A stretch of DNA of 64,000 nt from Nonlabens sp. (GCF_018401815.1 NZ_JAGYKG010000006.1:124001-188000); one strand, 5' to 3'. Positions 26,721-36,551 are shown, counted from the first letter of the stretch. Numbers and translations are program-made. The notes: generated from the sequence alone by a model not told the origin.

Positions 26721-27470
26721 ATGAAAATTATTAGAAAAATAATTGCAGCGAGTATCATACTCGCTGCTTTTGTCACTCAAGCCCAACAAGAAGAGAATAG
26801 AAGTTTTATCCAAAATATAGGAATAAAAATTAACTATGCTCGAAATCACAACTTCAAACGAGATGCTCTACCACCCCAACTTAAGTGGGAACTTCTCAAT
26901 ACTACCACCGCTAGACTCGGATTAAGTTATGACTGGAAAAGAAACAAAAAACTCAACTACAACTTTAATATTTCCATTGACTGGTTAACAGATAAAAATA
27001 GATACCTTATAAATGATACTGATTTTGACGAAAATATTATAGAACGTAAATCAGGAGCAAATGGATATGTTTATTTTATTTTGGAGACCCAATTATTATA
27101 TGAATTAAATAAAAAAGGAAATTTGCATGCAATGATAGCGCCACAAATAAACTATAGATTATTTAATGATGAAGGTTCTTCTGGATTAGGAGGGACTAAT
27201 ACTTTGAATGGATATAACTTTAGACTATCCACTGTAGATCGCAACCGCATAATAAGACCAAGTCTTGCATTAGGTATACAATATGATTTACCTACCAAAA
27301 CAAAAATGCGATTAGGAGCCTTCTATTCTTACTCTTTTACTCCTATTTATTTTGGTGAGTTTACGTATCAAAATAGCAATGCTGTTACCGTTTCTGGAGA
27401 ATGGGAGCAAAAAGGACATCAAGCTGGTATCACTTTTCAGATATTTCCTTTTTTCAAAAACAAAAAGTAA
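26721..27470 (+). CDS. Putative outer-membrane beta-barrel protein
   Basis: 249 aa with a signal peptide ending VTQAQQ. The rest has regular amphipathic strands (ARLGLSYDWKRN, LNYNFNISIDW, RPSLALGIQYDL, MRLGAFYSYSF, HQAGITFQIFPFF), as in small Bacteroidota outer-membrane barrels. It follows the lipoprotein gene with no gap. The precise family is not recognised. Confidence 0.65.
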   Translation: MKIIRKIIAASIILAAFVTQAQQEENRSFIQNIGIKINYARNHNFKRDALPPQLKWELLNTTTARLGLSYDWKRNKKLNYNFNISIDWLTDKNRYLINDTDFDENIIERKSGANGYVYFILETQLLYELNKKGNLHAMIAPQINYRLFNDEGSSGLGGTNTLNGYNFRLSTVDRNRIIRPSLALGIQYDLPTKTKMRLGAFYSYSFTPIYFGEFTYQNSNAVTVSGEWEQKGHQAGITFQIFPFFKNKK

Positions 27471-27475
27471 GAAAC

Positions 27476-27940
27476 CTACCACTTAGAAAATGGTTTTTCA
27501 CTGATATAAGAATTGTAATACCGCACATCCCCAGTGACTTCTTGAGCGATCCATTCTGGTTTTAAGAAAGGTTCTTCTTCTGACTTGAGTTCAATTTCGG
27601 CTAGTAGAAGTCCGTTGTTTTCTCCGTGGAAGATGTCTATTTCCCAAGTATGATTTTCTATAACTACTTCATACCTAGTTTTATCGATCACGCCGGGCAA
27701 ACATAATTGTAGTAATTGTTTAGCCTCCTGTGTACTAATTTCTTTTTCCCATTCATAACGAGATAGGCCACTTTGGTTAGACGTTCCTTTTATGGTTAGA
27801 AAACCTTGATCGCTTTTTATACGCACCCGTACCGTACGTTCTGGATCTGTAGATAGATAACCTTGAGTGATGCGTTTTCCTTCTATACCTTTTAGGAAAT
27901 CGGTGTTTTTAAATAGGAATTTGCGTTCTATTTCAGTCAT
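27476..27940 (-). CDS. CYTH domain protein (triphosphate tunnel metalloenzyme)
   Basis: 154 aa. The signature EIERKF (ExExK) at residues 3-8 and basic/acidic residues on alternating strands (TVRVRIKS, GFLTIKGT, EWEKEIS, EIDIFHGE, LAEIELKSE) define the CYTH tunnel fold, which binds triphosphates with divalent metal. Small bacterial members are often inorganic triphosphatases; adenylate cyclase activity is less likely. Convergent with the preceding barrel gene. Confidence 0.9.
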   Translation of the reverse strand: MTEIERKFLFKNTDFLKGIEGKRITQGYLSTDPERTVRVRIKSDQGFLTIKGTSNQSGLSRYEWEKEISTQEAKQLLQLCLPGVIDKTRYEVVIENHTWEIDIFHGENNGLLLAEIELKSEEEPFLKPEWIAQEVTGDVRYYNSYISEKPFSKW

Positions 27941-28132
27941 GGTTGCAAGGTATTGAAAAAGCTTTTAAGATTTGACAAGCTGCGTATTTGTCTTAGCATT
28001 GTCTAAATTTGATAGAGAAGTTTTCTCTCTTTGTTTGATGGAGAAGGGAAAGGCTGCATCCAGAAGTCAATAAAACTTAAGGAAAGAAAAAACAGCAGCG
28101 AACCTAAATTTGTGAGCCGATTTTCTAATTTT

Positions 28133-28174
28133 GCCTACAGCCTACAGCCTACAGCCTACAGCCTACTGCCTATT
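28133..28174. repeat. Heptanucleotide tandem repeat (GCCTACA)n
   Basis: Four GCCTACA units, then GCCTACT and GCCTATT, so six 7-bp units. It covers the stop codon region of the following leftward gene. Because 7 is not a multiple of 3, each change of unit number would alter the C-terminus. Confidence 0.8.
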
Positions 28175-28818
28175 TCTACCAATTCATCACTTTCTATTCT
28201 ATTCTTATCATAAGCGTTTATCGCTATATAAATCATAGCGCTCGCAATTGTTTCTGGTTCTATAGTCCTGTATTTTTTAAGAGCGCCGAACAATAATGGA
28301 TCAATCAATTTTTGAAATTTTTTCCACGCACTTTCAAAGGGCCTTTTTTCATCTCGTTTGCCACCTATAAGTGCTGGTTGGACAAAATAGCTTTCCTCAA
28401 AACCTAAATCTTCTAAGTCTCGTTCCATTTCTCCTTTGCCGCGATTATAAGAGATGTTGCTATCAGGATTGGCACCTAAAGCAGAAATAGTGATGATTTT
28501 ACGCACTGCATTTTCTTTAGCCACTCGTGCCACTCCGAGGGGCAAATCATGTTCGATTTTGTAGTATTCTTCTTTGTTTGGAGTTTTGGCCTTCGTGGTT
28601 CCCGTGCATATAAAAAGATGATCCCCTTTTAAAAATTCCTTATAGGTGGAGGGGTCAAATAAATCGGCTAGATGATTATGGTGTTTTGGGTGGTTGTTTT
28701 CGATCCGCTTTCGCGAAAGCGTAACTACCTTAGCATACCTTTTATCTTCTAACAGTTGCGAGAGTAAGATATTTCCTGTTAGGCCAGTTGCGCCTATAAT
28801 TATAGCGGTAAATTCCAT
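28156..28818 (-). CDS. NAD(P)-dependent oxidoreductase, HTATIP2/atypical SDR type
   Basis: About 220 aa from the ATG at 28818 (MEFTAIIIGATGLTG); the frame is open to 28881 but the extension overlaps dinB and lacks family character. The Rossmann motif GATGLTGN is followed by KIITISALGANPDSNISYN(R/K)GKGE, where Tyr and Lys match the SDR active site. Members are NADPH-binding oxidoreductases of unknown substrate. Its stop lies inside the heptanucleotide repeat. The palindrome at 28706 encodes LSRKR. Divergent from dinB. Confidence 0.8.
   Translation of the reverse strand: MEFTAIIIGATGLTGNILLSQLLEDKRYAKVVTLSRKRIENNHPKHHNHLADLFDPSTYKEFLKGDHLFICTGTTKAKTPNKEEYYKIEHDLPLGVARVAKENAVRKIITISALGANPDSNISYNRGKGEMERDLEDLGFEESYFVQPALIGGKRDEKRPFESAWKKFQKLIDPLLFGALKKYRTIEPETIASAMIYIAINAYDKNRIESDELVEIGSRL
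28706..28721. repeat. CGCTTTCGCGAAAGCG palindrome, copy 4
   Basis: Exact copy in the SDR-like gene, read in another phase (TLSRKR). Confidence 0.9.
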
Positions 28819-28875
28819 TGGTGGAAGTTTGTTAATAGTCAAGGTTATATTTCTTAAAGGTAGTAATTTTACGAT

Positions 28876-29967
28876 ATGCACGAACTGTCAGACAGGAAAA
28901 TAATTCATGTAGATATGGATGCGTTTTATGCATCTGTAGAGCAACATGACAACCCAGACTTAAAAGGAAAACCTATTGCCGTAGGGGGAAGCAGTGATCG
29001 AGGTGTGGTTGCTGCAGCAAGTTATGAGGCACGTAAATATGGGGTGCGCAGTGCGATGCCTAGTGTGACGGCCAAAAGATTGTGCCCGGACCTTATTTTT
29101 GTAAAAAGCAGATTTGACCGCTACCGAGAGGTGTCAGCACAGATAAGAGAGATTTTTTATGACTATACGGACCTTGTAGAACCTTTATCCTTGGATGAAG
29201 CCTATCTGGACGTTACCGAAAACAAATATAATTTTCCCAGTGCGACGATTATTGCTTACGAGATCAGGAGGCGTATTTATGAAGTTACCGGAATTACAGC
29301 CAGTGCAGGGATATCTGTTAATAAATTTATCGCCAAAATAGCCAGCGATTACAACAAGCCTAACGGTCAGAAAACAATCGTTCCAGAAGAAATTATTCCG
29401 TTTTTAGAACAATTGGACATACGCAAGTTTCATGGAATAGGTAAAGTCACTGCTGAGAAGATGTATCAATTTGGTATTTTCACTGGTTTTGATTTAAAAC
29501 AAAAATCGCAGGAGTTTCTAGCTGACAATTTTGGAAAGAGCGGTACTCATTATTATAAAATCGTAAGAGGCATGCATAAAAGTCCTGTAAAAGCCGACCG
29601 AATTAGAAAATCTCTTGGCGCAGAACGCACCTTCGATGAAAATATTTCTAGCGAGATTTTTATGAAGGAACGACTGATTCAGATTGCTGAAGAAATTGAA
29701 AAGCGTATTGCCAAATCAGATGTGGCGGGAAAAACGGTAACACTTAAGATTAAATTTCGCGATTTTAAAACTCAAACGCGCAGCAAGACACTGCCTTACT
29801 TTATACGAGACAAGGAGGCGATTCTAAATACTGCTATAGAACTTATGGAACAAGAGAGTTTTCGCGAAAGCGTGCGCTTATTAGGGATCACACTGAGTAA
29901 TTTGAACACGGCAAAAGGGGAGGAGGAAGAAGACTTTGTTGAAGTGCAGTTGGGATTTGCGTTCTAA
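28876..29967 (+). CDS. dinB: DNA polymerase IV (Y family)
   Basis: 363 aa. The palm and fingers show HVDMDAFYASVEQ at the N-terminus, AVGGSSDRGVVAAASYEARK, and the catalytic LSLDEAYLDVT (Asp-Glu pair). The helix-hairpin-helix thumb is at about 180-200 (FHGIGKVTAEKM), and the little finger follows. It carries out translesion synthesis. The C-terminus is short and lacks an obvious clamp-binding motif except the end LGFAF, which may serve. A near-copy of the genome palindrome lies at 29857. Confidence 0.95.
   Translation: MHELSDRKIIHVDMDAFYASVEQHDNPDLKGKPIAVGGSSDRGVVAAASYEARKYGVRSAMPSVTAKRLCPDLIFVKSRFDRYREVSAQIREIFYDYTDLVEPLSLDEAYLDVTENKYNFPSATIIAYEIRRRIYEVTGITASAGISVNKFIAKIASDYNKPNGQKTIVPEEIIPFLEQLDIRKFHGIGKVTAEKMYQFGIFTGFDLKQKSQEFLADNFGKSGTHYYKIVRGMHKSPVKADRIRKSLGAERTFDENISSEIFMKERLIQIAEEIEKRIAKSDVAGKTVTLKIKFRDFKTQTRSKTLPYFIRDKEAILNTAIELMEQESFRESVRLLGITLSNLNTAKGEEEEDFVEVQLGFAF
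29857..29872. repeat. CGCTTTCGCGAAAGCG palindrome, near copy 5
   Basis: AGTTTTCGCGAAAGCG, two changes from the consensus, in dinB, read in the third phase (SFRESV). Confidence 0.75.
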
Positions 29968-30042
29968 TACCAATTTGTTTTAACACTACTTTTGTGTAGT
30001 CCTAAATAAACGATACAGATTATTAAAGATTAAATTTATTAT

Positions 30043-30950
30043 TTAAATCTCATTGAAGCTAGCTTCAATGAGATTTTTTGATTTGTACTGTTTCATTTTA
30101 AGTTTATTCTGTTCGTGCATCTGCTGTGGTGTTAGCATATAGTTTGATAAATGTGGTCTTATATTATTGTAAATACCAACAGCTTCTTCTACCAGTCTTT
30201 TCTTTATTTCTAAAGATTTGACTTTTTTGCTAACATCAAACTCTTGTTTGAGTATTCCGTTCACTCGTTCTGCAACTGCGTTTTCGTACGGATCGTACTT
30301 TTCAGTCATACTAGGTTTAATAGCATGCTGTTTAAGTAGGTTCTGGTATTCATTAGAGCAATATTGTAATCCTCTATCAGAATGATGAATAAGTGGTTGA
30401 TCTTTATACTTTCTATTATTCAAGGCCATTTCAAGAGGCTTGTAGTGTTCCATTAACAGAAAGACTTGCTGAGACATTATATCCTACGATTCTTTTTGAA
30501 TAAGCATCAGTTATTAATGCTAGATAGGATGGGTTTTCTCTAGTCCCTAAATAAGTGATATCACTAACCCATACTTGTTCTGGTTTATTAATCACCATAT
30601 TACAAACAACGTTTTTATGCTTTCTAAAGCGATGATGTGAGTCTGTGGTTATATGATAGGATCTCTTAGGTTTTATAAGCATATGATTTGCTCTGAGTAT
30701 TCTAAATAATTTATCTCTTCCTACATTTATAGCAGAGAGTTTATCTTTCAACATATGATATAGCTTTCTAGTGCCTAGTTTAGGCATTATACTACGTATA
30801 GCCCTGACTAGCTCAATAACTTGTTGTGAGATATGTTGTTTTTGAGTTCTAGATTTAATGGCTCGATAATATACCTGTCTGTCCAGCCCAAGTAAGTTAC
30901 AGGTGGAAACTATTGTTTCTTCTTGATCTTCTTTGAAGCGTTCAATAACT
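30043..30950 (-). pseudogene. IS3-family orfB transposase, one frameshift
   Basis: The frame opens near 30950 (EETIVSTCNLLGLDRQVYYR) and holds HTH_21 and the first catalytic Asp (WVSDITYLGT). An extra T near 30433 ends the frame; the rest resumes with the second Asp (IHHSDRGLQYCS) and the Glu (NAVAERVNGILKQEF). Restoring one base would give a complete DDE transposase of about 300 aa. Confidence 0.8.
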
Positions 30951-31343
30951 CGGGCGTGTAATTTTTCTGATAAGCGATGTCATATTCTTTCTCTGCCATA
31001 TCAACTAGCATATCAAAGATGATTACCTTCTTATCAGCTCTTTCTGCAAGATGTTCAGCTCGAGCCTTTTGCTTTTCCAAAAGTTTGACTTTTGCCTCTA
31101 GTTCTATGATTCTTTGTTCTGGTGTTTTGCCATGGTCACAACGGATAGGTTCTCCCAATCAAAGGTACCATATTTTCTGAGCCATGTGGTAATCGTTGAC
31201 CTGGCTTGAATGCCATACTTAAGGTGAGCAGACAACCTGTCTAATTGACCAGACTCAATTTCTTCGACTATTTGAAGCTTAAAAGAAAGCGAGTAGTCTT
31301 TTTGGGTTCTTTTTGCATAACCCTTCTTTACTGACTTGTTCAT
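30910..31343 (-). pseudogene. IS3-family orfA, frameshifted
   Basis: The first frame (31343-31104) carries the HTH (SLSFKLQIVEEIESGQLDRL, then STITTWLRKYG). A shift near 31125 moves the coding trace to the frame ending at 30910, which has the coiled coil (EQRIIELEAKVKLLEKQK). The start ATG is at 31343. Confidence 0.75.
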
Positions 31344-31395
31344 TACACTAAATTTTAGTGTATCGCTATTTTAGGACGGGACATTTTTAAAGCAC

Positions 31396-31426
31396 AAAAA
31401 ACCTTATCGATTTGATAAGGTTTTTT
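31396..31426 (-). terminator. Terminator of the acpP-fabF-rnc-pyk operon
   Basis: AAAAAACCTTATC-GATTT-GATAAGGTTTTTT, 20 bp beyond the pyk stop; strong stem with T-tract. Confidence 0.85.
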
Positions 31427-31447
31427 TATAAACTGTTGGTCTAAGTG

Positions 31448-32878
31448 TTACTCTACTTCAGAAACCCTTAAGGTATTTACCATTCCTTTATCAGTTACCG
31501 GCATCGCTGCTAGGTTGATTAGGAAGTCCCCTTTTTCTACAAATCCGTGGTCCTTAGCAAACTTGTTGACATCTTTAATAGTCTCGTCTGTACTTACAAA
31601 TCGGTCGTAAAGGAATGCTCTAACACCCCAAAGCAAACTCAGTTGAGTCAGTATGCGATGGTTACTAGTAAAAGTAAGAATATGTGCAGCTGGTCTCCAC
31701 GCACTGATCTGGAAGGCAGTGTATCCAGAATTGGTCATGGTAGTAATGGCTTTTGCATTAATCTCATCGGCCATTTTTGCGGCGTGATGGCATACTGATT
31801 TTGTAATGTATCTTTTTGTTTTTATGTGTGGAGCAGAGTGCGGTACTTTGATCAAGTCACTGTTTTCTACAGCCAAACAAATGCTAGTCATTTTTTCGAT
31901 TACTTGCACTGGGTATTGACCTACAGAGGTCTCTCCAGAAAGCATTACCGCATCTGCTCCGTCCATGATGGAGTTGGCTACATCATTTACCTCTGCTCGT
32001 GTAGGAGTAAGGCTAGTGATCATAGTTTCCATCATTTGGGTAGCGATGATGACAGGAATGCGCGCTTTTTTTGCTTTAAGGACAAGTGTTTTTTGTATTA
32101 ATGGAACTTCATGAGCTGGAATTTCTACCCCCAGGTCTCCACGAGCCACCATTAAGCCATCACAATAGGCTACTATTTTATCAATGTTTTCTACCGCCTC
32201 AGGCTTTTCAATTTTAGCAATAATTGGAATCTTATTTTCTGAGTGCTCTGCGATGAGTTCTTGTAATTCGATCAAATCACGACTGTGACGTACAAAAGAC
32301 AGTGCCATCCAGTCTACTTGTAGTTTACAAGCAAATACAGCGTCCACGATGTCTTTTTCAGTAAGTGCAGGAAGTGAAATGTTTGTTTGGGGAAGATTCA
32401 CCCCTTTTTTAGATCTCAAAGGTCCCCCTTGAATAACTTTAGTGACTACATCTTTTTCCCCATCAGTAGAAATAACTTCAAACATGAGCTTTCCGTCATC
32501 CAGTAGGATGCGTTCTCCAGGTTTTACATCTCTTGGGAAGTGCTCATAATTCATATAAACATGTTCTGCAGTTCCTTTAAAAGGAGTGCCTGTAGAGATG
32601 GTTATGATGTCACCAGGGTGCACAACTACCTCTTCTTTCATCACACCCACGCGTAATTTAGGACCTTGTAAGTCCCCTAGAATACCAGTGGCAAAACCGT
32701 GTTCTTTATTGATGTCGCGTATCATTTGCACGCGCTCTCTTACATCCTCATGGTCTGCATGAGAGAAGTTGATTCTAAATACGTTGACCCCTGCTTTCAT
32801 CATGGCCAGTAATACTTCTTTAGTAGAAGTCGCTGGTCCTAGAGTGGCGACAATTTTAGTTTTTTTAGTGTTTGGCAT
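31448..32878 (-). CDS. pyk: Pyruvate kinase
   Basis: 476 aa. It converts phosphoenolpyruvate and ADP to pyruvate and ATP in glycolysis. Motifs: KIVATLGPAT at the N-terminus, INFSHADHEDV, the active-site IAKIEKPEAVENIDKI (Lys), and GLMVARGDLGVEIP with metal ligands; IATQMMETMI follows. The C-terminal allosteric domain is complete. Its ATG overlaps the stop of the IPExxxVDY gene by one base (TAATG), so it is the distal gene of the operon. Confidence 0.97.
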   Translation of the reverse strand: MPNTKKTKIVATLGPATSTKEVLLAMMKAGVNVFRINFSHADHEDVRERVQMIRDINKEHGFATGILGDLQGPKLRVGVMKEEVVVHPGDIITISTGTPFKGTAEHVYMNYEHFPRDVKPGERILLDDGKLMFEVISTDGEKDVVTKVIQGGPLRSKKGVNLPQTNISLPALTEKDIVDAVFACKLQVDWMALSFVRHSRDLIELQELIAEHSENKIPIIAKIEKPEAVENIDKIVAYCDGLMVARGDLGVEIPAHEVPLIQKTLVLKAKKARIPVIIATQMMETMITSLTPTRAEVNDVANSIMDGADAVMLSGETSVGQYPVQVIEKMTSICLAVENSDLIKVPHSAPHIKTKRYITKSVCHHAAKMADEINAKAITTMTNSGYTAFQISAWRPAAHILTFTSNHRILTQLSLLWGVRAFLYDRFVSTDETIKDVNKFAKDHGFVEKGDFLINLAAMPVTDKGMVNTLRVSEVE

Positions 32879-33366
32879 TATTCAAATATTAAATAATCTT
32901 GTTGTTTAATTTTAAAAGTATCTACTGCATAGACACTTATTACTTGAGGAATCTCCCCGAGGGCATTTATTAATTTTTTAACTGGAAAAAAGTCGGGATC
33001 TTTTTCTATTTTGAGTAAAAAATCAACTGTTCCATATTCTTTAATTAAAAGGGTTTTCACTTGCGTCTCTTTTTCATGATCAAATAAACCTAAGGATATC
33101 TTTTCTTGATTTGAAACACCCCAATATTTATTTGGAATTAGATAAAAAGGAGCATTTTGTTCTTTGTCAAAATGTTTATATACGGGATAATTTGCAGTAT
33201 ATGCTTGCTGCAAGATATCTTGATCTATTTTTGTCCTTGAAAAGCCTAATTCTAGGTGCTTATTGATTAGATAAGCCATTCTGTAGGGCTCTGATGTAGC
33301 ATGTATAGCGATAAGTACATAGGGCTCTTCTTCTAATTCCCAATCTGTTAATTTGTGAACGGCCAT
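32878..33366 (-). CDS. IPExxxVDY family protein
   Basis: 162 aa cytoplasmic protein of a Bacteroidota-specific family always found near rnc and pyk. The naming motif is here a variant, LIKEYGTVDFLLKIE (IxExxxVDF). Function unknown. Gene order rnc, this gene, pyk and the one-base overlap with pyk agree with the family. Confidence 0.85.
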   Translation of the reverse strand: MAVHKLTDWELEEEPYVLIAIHATSEPYRMAYLINKHLELGFSRTKIDQDILQQAYTANYPVYKHFDKEQNAPFYLIPNKYWGVSNQEKISLGLFDHEKETQVKTLLIKEYGTVDFLLKIEKDPDFFPVKKLINALGEIPQVISVYAVDTFKIKQQDYLIFE

Positions 33367-33585
33367 CTGCTATCTTTTTAACCTTGCTAATTTAAGAAGA
33401 CTAGAGACAAATTTACTGTGTCATAGGTTGAAATAAGGGTAAAATATTACGAAAACGATAGTAGCTTGTTGTTTATGATAACGAAGTGCAATGAGATATG
33501 GCCGTTAGGTTATTATAGGATAAAAAAAGGGAGCTAAGAATCAGCGTTTTTATTTATAAACAGCATATAGATATTGTTGTGCGTT

Positions 33586-34320
33586 TTAAAATTTGTCTTG
33601 AAGGGCAAAAAAAGCTCTTTTGCTGGCTTTTTCTTCTGCTTTTTTCTTAGAAGTAGCCCTGGCTTTGGCAATGACCCGTTGGTCAATGCTAAGTTTTACC
33701 GCAAAATGTCTAATTTCATCGGCACCTGTATCTTCATAGGTGTTGTATTCAAATTTTTTCTTGTGTTTTTGGCACCATTCTATAAGAAGGCTTTTATAAG
33801 AGATCACTTTTCCTTCTAGTTTTTCAATATCTACATAAGGTTCAATCACTTTTTTACAAATAAACTTTTTACAGGCAGCGTAACCTCGATCGAGATAAAC
33901 GGCCCCCACAACCGCCTCAAATAAATTACCGTGAATATTTGCTCCAAAATTGCGAGTAGGCACTTGAGTTTGGGCGTATTTAATTAAACCAAAATCTAAA
34001 CCTAATTCGTTGAGGTGTTCCCGACTTACTATTTTAGAACGCATTTTAGTCAAATAGCCTTCATCACCACTGGGCACCTTATTATAAATGTATTCTGCTA
34101 TTACGGCACCTAAAATAGCATCCCCGAGAAACTCTAAACGCTCATAACTTTGTGCAAACCCTTTTAGTGTTTTTAACCCCATCGATTTATGAGTAAAAGC
34201 GGTTTCATAAATAGAAACATCCTTCACTTTTAAACCAGTGATTTTTTTTATGGCATTAGATAAAGCTTCGTTAGTGTTGTTATTACTTCGAGACTTAAAT
34301 ATGTTACGAATTCTATTCAT
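33586..34320 (-). CDS. rnc: Ribonuclease III
   Basis: 244 aa. It cleaves double-stranded RNA in rRNA maturation and RNA turnover. The signature is ERLEFLGDAILGAVIAEYIY, with the metal-binding Glu/Asp; the second cluster is NLFEAVVGAVYLDRGY. The dsRNA-binding domain occupies about residues 175-240 (KSLLIEWCQKHKKKFEY). It starts 18 bp after fabF. Confidence 0.97.
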   Translation of the reverse strand: MNRIRNIFKSRSNNNTNEALSNAIKKITGLKVKDVSIYETAFTHKSMGLKTLKGFAQSYERLEFLGDAILGAVIAEYIYNKVPSGDEGYLTKMRSKIVSREHLNELGLDFGLIKYAQTQVPTRNFGANIHGNLFEAVVGAVYLDRGYAACKKFICKKVIEPYVDIEKLEGKVISYKSLLIEWCQKHKKKFEYNTYEDTGADEIRHFAVKLSIDQRVIAKARATSKKKAEEKASKRAFFALQDKF

Positions 34321-34338
34321 ACGAATGGAAAGACCTGT

Positions 34339-35586
34339 TTAGATCTTTCTGAAAGCAAGGCAACAGTTATGACCGCCAAAGCCGAAAGTATTACTCAATG
34401 CAACGTTGACTTCTCTTCTTTCAGGCTGGTTCAATACAAGTCTTAAGGAAGGATCAATATTTTCGTCTATAGTGGTGTGGTTGATTGTAGGAGGGATAAT
34501 GCCTTCTATTATAGCCATTACACTAGCAATAGACTCTATCGCACCCGCAGCACCTAGAAGGTGACCTGTCATGGATTTGGTAGAATTGATACTTATGTTA
34601 GGAGTATGATCACCAAAAACGGCTTTAATCGCTTTTAACTCGGCAACGTCACCTAGCGGTGTAGAAGTTCCATGAGTATTGATGTGATCTACATCTTCAG
34701 GATTGATTCCTGCGTTTTGTAGTGTGTTTTTCATTACTGCAATAACTCCGCGGCCTTCAGGATCTGGAGCAGTAATGTGGTATGCATCACTAGAAAAACC
34801 ACCACCTATAACTTCTGCATAGATTTTGGCTCCACGAGCTTTTGCATATTCATAATCTTCTAGTACCAAAGCTCCAGCGCCTTCCCCCAACACAAAACCA
34901 TCTCTGTGAGCATCAAAAGGGCGACTTGCTGTCTCTGGACTTTCATTGCGAGTAGAAAGCGCATGCATGGCATTAAAACCACCCATTCCTGCTTGAGCAA
35001 CAGCAGCTTCAGAACCACCAGTTACAATAACATCACAATGTCCTAATTTGATATAGTTAACCGCATCCAACATCGCATTGGCACTTGATGCACAAGCAGA
35101 TACGGTGGTGTAGTTAGGTCCCATAAATCCATATTTAATAGAAATATGAGCCGGAGCTATATCAGCAATCATTTTTGGTATAAAGAAAGGATTGAAACGC
35201 GGTACGCCGTTACCAGCTGCAAACGCTTTAACTTCTTCCTGAAAAGTTTCTAGACCGCCTATTCCAGCACCCCAGATAACACCGACTCTATATTTATCTA
35301 TAGAGTCGATATCTAATCCAGAGTCAGCTATAGCCTCATCGCCTGCAACCAGTGCATACTGGGCAAATCGATCCATGCGTCTAGCTTCCTTGCGGTCTAT
35401 AAAATCAGTCACATTAAAGTTCTTGATTTCACAAGCGAATTTTGTCTTGAAATGTTCCGTATCGAAATAAGTGATAGGAGCACAACCGCTCTTACCTGCT
35501 TTTAATGCCTCCCAATACTCCTGTAGGTTATTCCCTATTGGAGTAAGGGCACCCATTCCTGTAATGACAACTCGCTTTAATTCCAT
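34339..35586 (-). CDS. fabF: 3-oxoacyl-[acyl-carrier-protein] synthase II
   Basis: 415 aa. It elongates acyl-ACP with malonyl-ACP in fatty-acid synthesis. The Cys-His-His triad is visible: Cys in VSACASSANAMLDAV, His in NTHGTSTPLGD, His in KSMTGHLLGAAGAIE. The N-terminus RVVITGMGALTPIGN is typical. It lies 10 bp downstream of acpP. Confidence 0.97.
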   Translation of the reverse strand: MELKRVVITGMGALTPIGNNLQEYWEALKAGKSGCAPITYFDTEHFKTKFACEIKNFNVTDFIDRKEARRMDRFAQYALVAGDEAIADSGLDIDSIDKYRVGVIWGAGIGGLETFQEEVKAFAAGNGVPRFNPFFIPKMIADIAPAHISIKYGFMGPNYTTVSACASSANAMLDAVNYIKLGHCDVIVTGGSEAAVAQAGMGGFNAMHALSTRNESPETASRPFDAHRDGFVLGEGAGALVLEDYEYAKARGAKIYAEVIGGGFSSDAYHITAPDPEGRGVIAVMKNTLQNAGINPEDVDHINTHGTSTPLGDVAELKAIKAVFGDHTPNISINSTKSMTGHLLGAAGAIESIASVMAIIEGIIPPTINHTTIDENIDPSLRLVLNQPERREVNVALSNTFGFGGHNCCLAFRKI

Positions 35587-35596
35587 GTAATTTAAA

Positions 35597-35833
35597 TTAC
35601 GCTTTTGCTTCTTCGATGTATGAAACAGCTTGACCTACAGTAGCGATGTTTTCAGCTTGGTCGTCTGGGATCTGGATATCAAATTCTTTTTCAAATTCCA
35701 TGATCAACTCAACTGTATCGAGTGAATCTGCGCCTAAGTCGTTAGTGAAGCTTGCTTCTGTTACAACTTCATTTTCGTCAACACCTAATTTGTCTACGAT
35801 AATCGCTTTTACTCTTGATGCAATGTCTGACAT
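35597..35833 (-). CDS. acpP: Acyl carrier protein
   Basis: 78 aa, acidic. The phosphopantetheine site is Ser in [17 protein letters not shown]. It carries growing acyl chains and is the first gene of the acpP-fabF-rnc-IPExxxVDY-pyk transcript. Confidence 0.97.
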   Translation of the reverse strand: MSDIASRVKAIIVDKLGVDENEVVTEASFTNDLGADSLDTVELIMEFEKEFDIQIPDDQAENIATVGQAVSYIEEAKA

Positions 35834-35863
35834 AATAATCTAATTTTAATTTTAAATGAACTG

Positions 35864-35871
35864 CAAAAATA
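35864..35871 (-). promoter_or_regulatory. Likely -7 element of the acpP promoter
   Basis: TATTTTTG on the minus strand matches TAnnTTTG, 31 bp before acpP. The matching -33 element is weak. Confidence 0.4.
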
Positions 35872-35987
35872 ACAAACTTTGGGTTAAAACCATCTTTTAG
35901 CTAATTGAGTTAACTTGCAATTTCATTTATTTTATTTTTACCACCTCATTCAGCCTTGATTACACAACAAGTTTTTCCAAGAGATAT

Positions 35988-36551
35988 ATGAAGAAAATAG
36001 TCATTTTAGCAAGCGGTAATGGTACTAATGCTCAATCAATTATAGATCATTTTAAAGAGTCTGAAACCGTAGAAGTTTCCTTGGTTTTATCTAATAATCC
36101 ACAAGCTTTTGTATTGGAACGAGCAAGTAAAGCTGGAGTTCCTGCTATATGTTTTAACAGATTTGCTTTCGCGAAAGCGGAACAAGTACAAAAACTTTTA
36201 AAGGCAGAACATCCTGATTTAATCGTTTTAGCAGGTTTTTTGTGGAAAATCCCAAGTTTTTTAATTCAAGACCATCCCAATAAAATTATTAATATTCATC
36301 CAGCATTATTACCTGATTATGGTGGAAAAGGCATGTATGGAATGAATGTGCATCGAGCAATTATTGAAAATAAAGAGAGAGAAAGTGGTATTACCATACA
36401 TTATGTAAATGAAAATTATGATGAAGGCACTATTATTCAACAAGCTACTTGTCCTATTAGCGCTACCGATACAGCTGAAGATCTCGCTGCAAAAATTCAT
36501 CTTTTAGAGCAAGAGCATTTTGCTACAACCATAGAAGAATTGCTTCAATAA
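35988..36551 (+). CDS. purN: Phosphoribosylglycinamide formyltransferase
   Basis: 187 aa. It formylates GAR from 10-formyl-THF in purine synthesis. The start IVILASGNGTNAQSI binds the phosphate; the catalytic Asn/His are in INIHPALLPDYGGKGMYG and the Asp in NENYDEGTII. The palindrome copy at 36164 encodes AFAKAE in a surface region around residues 60-66. Its last base is the first base of rnhA (TAATGG), so the genes are coupled. Confidence 0.97.
   Translation: MKKIVILASGNGTNAQSIIDHFKESETVEVSLVLSNNPQAFVLERASKAGVPAICFNRFAFAKAEQVQKLLKAEHPDLIVLAGFLWKIPSFLIQDHPNKIINIHPALLPDYGGKGMYGMNVHRAIIENKERESGITIHYVNENYDEGTIIQQATCPISATDTAEDLAAKIHLLEQEHFATTIEELLQ
36164..36179. repeat. CGCTTTCGCGAAAGCG palindrome, copy 6
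   Basis: TGCTTTCGCGAAAGCG, one end base changed; in purN, in frame as AFAKAE. Confidence 0.9.

Larger units (their letters stand above)
29993..31383 (-). mobile_element. IS3-family element, decayed, between dinB and pyk
   Basis: About 1.39 kb. Imperfect terminal inverted repeats: left TGTGTAGTCCTAAATAAACG from 29993; right (reverse complement) TGTCCCGTCCTAAAATAGCG ending at 31383. The transposase genes lie on the minus strand and each has a single frameshift. T-rich flanks hide any target duplication. It sits between convergent core genes, a permissive site. Confidence 0.8.
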
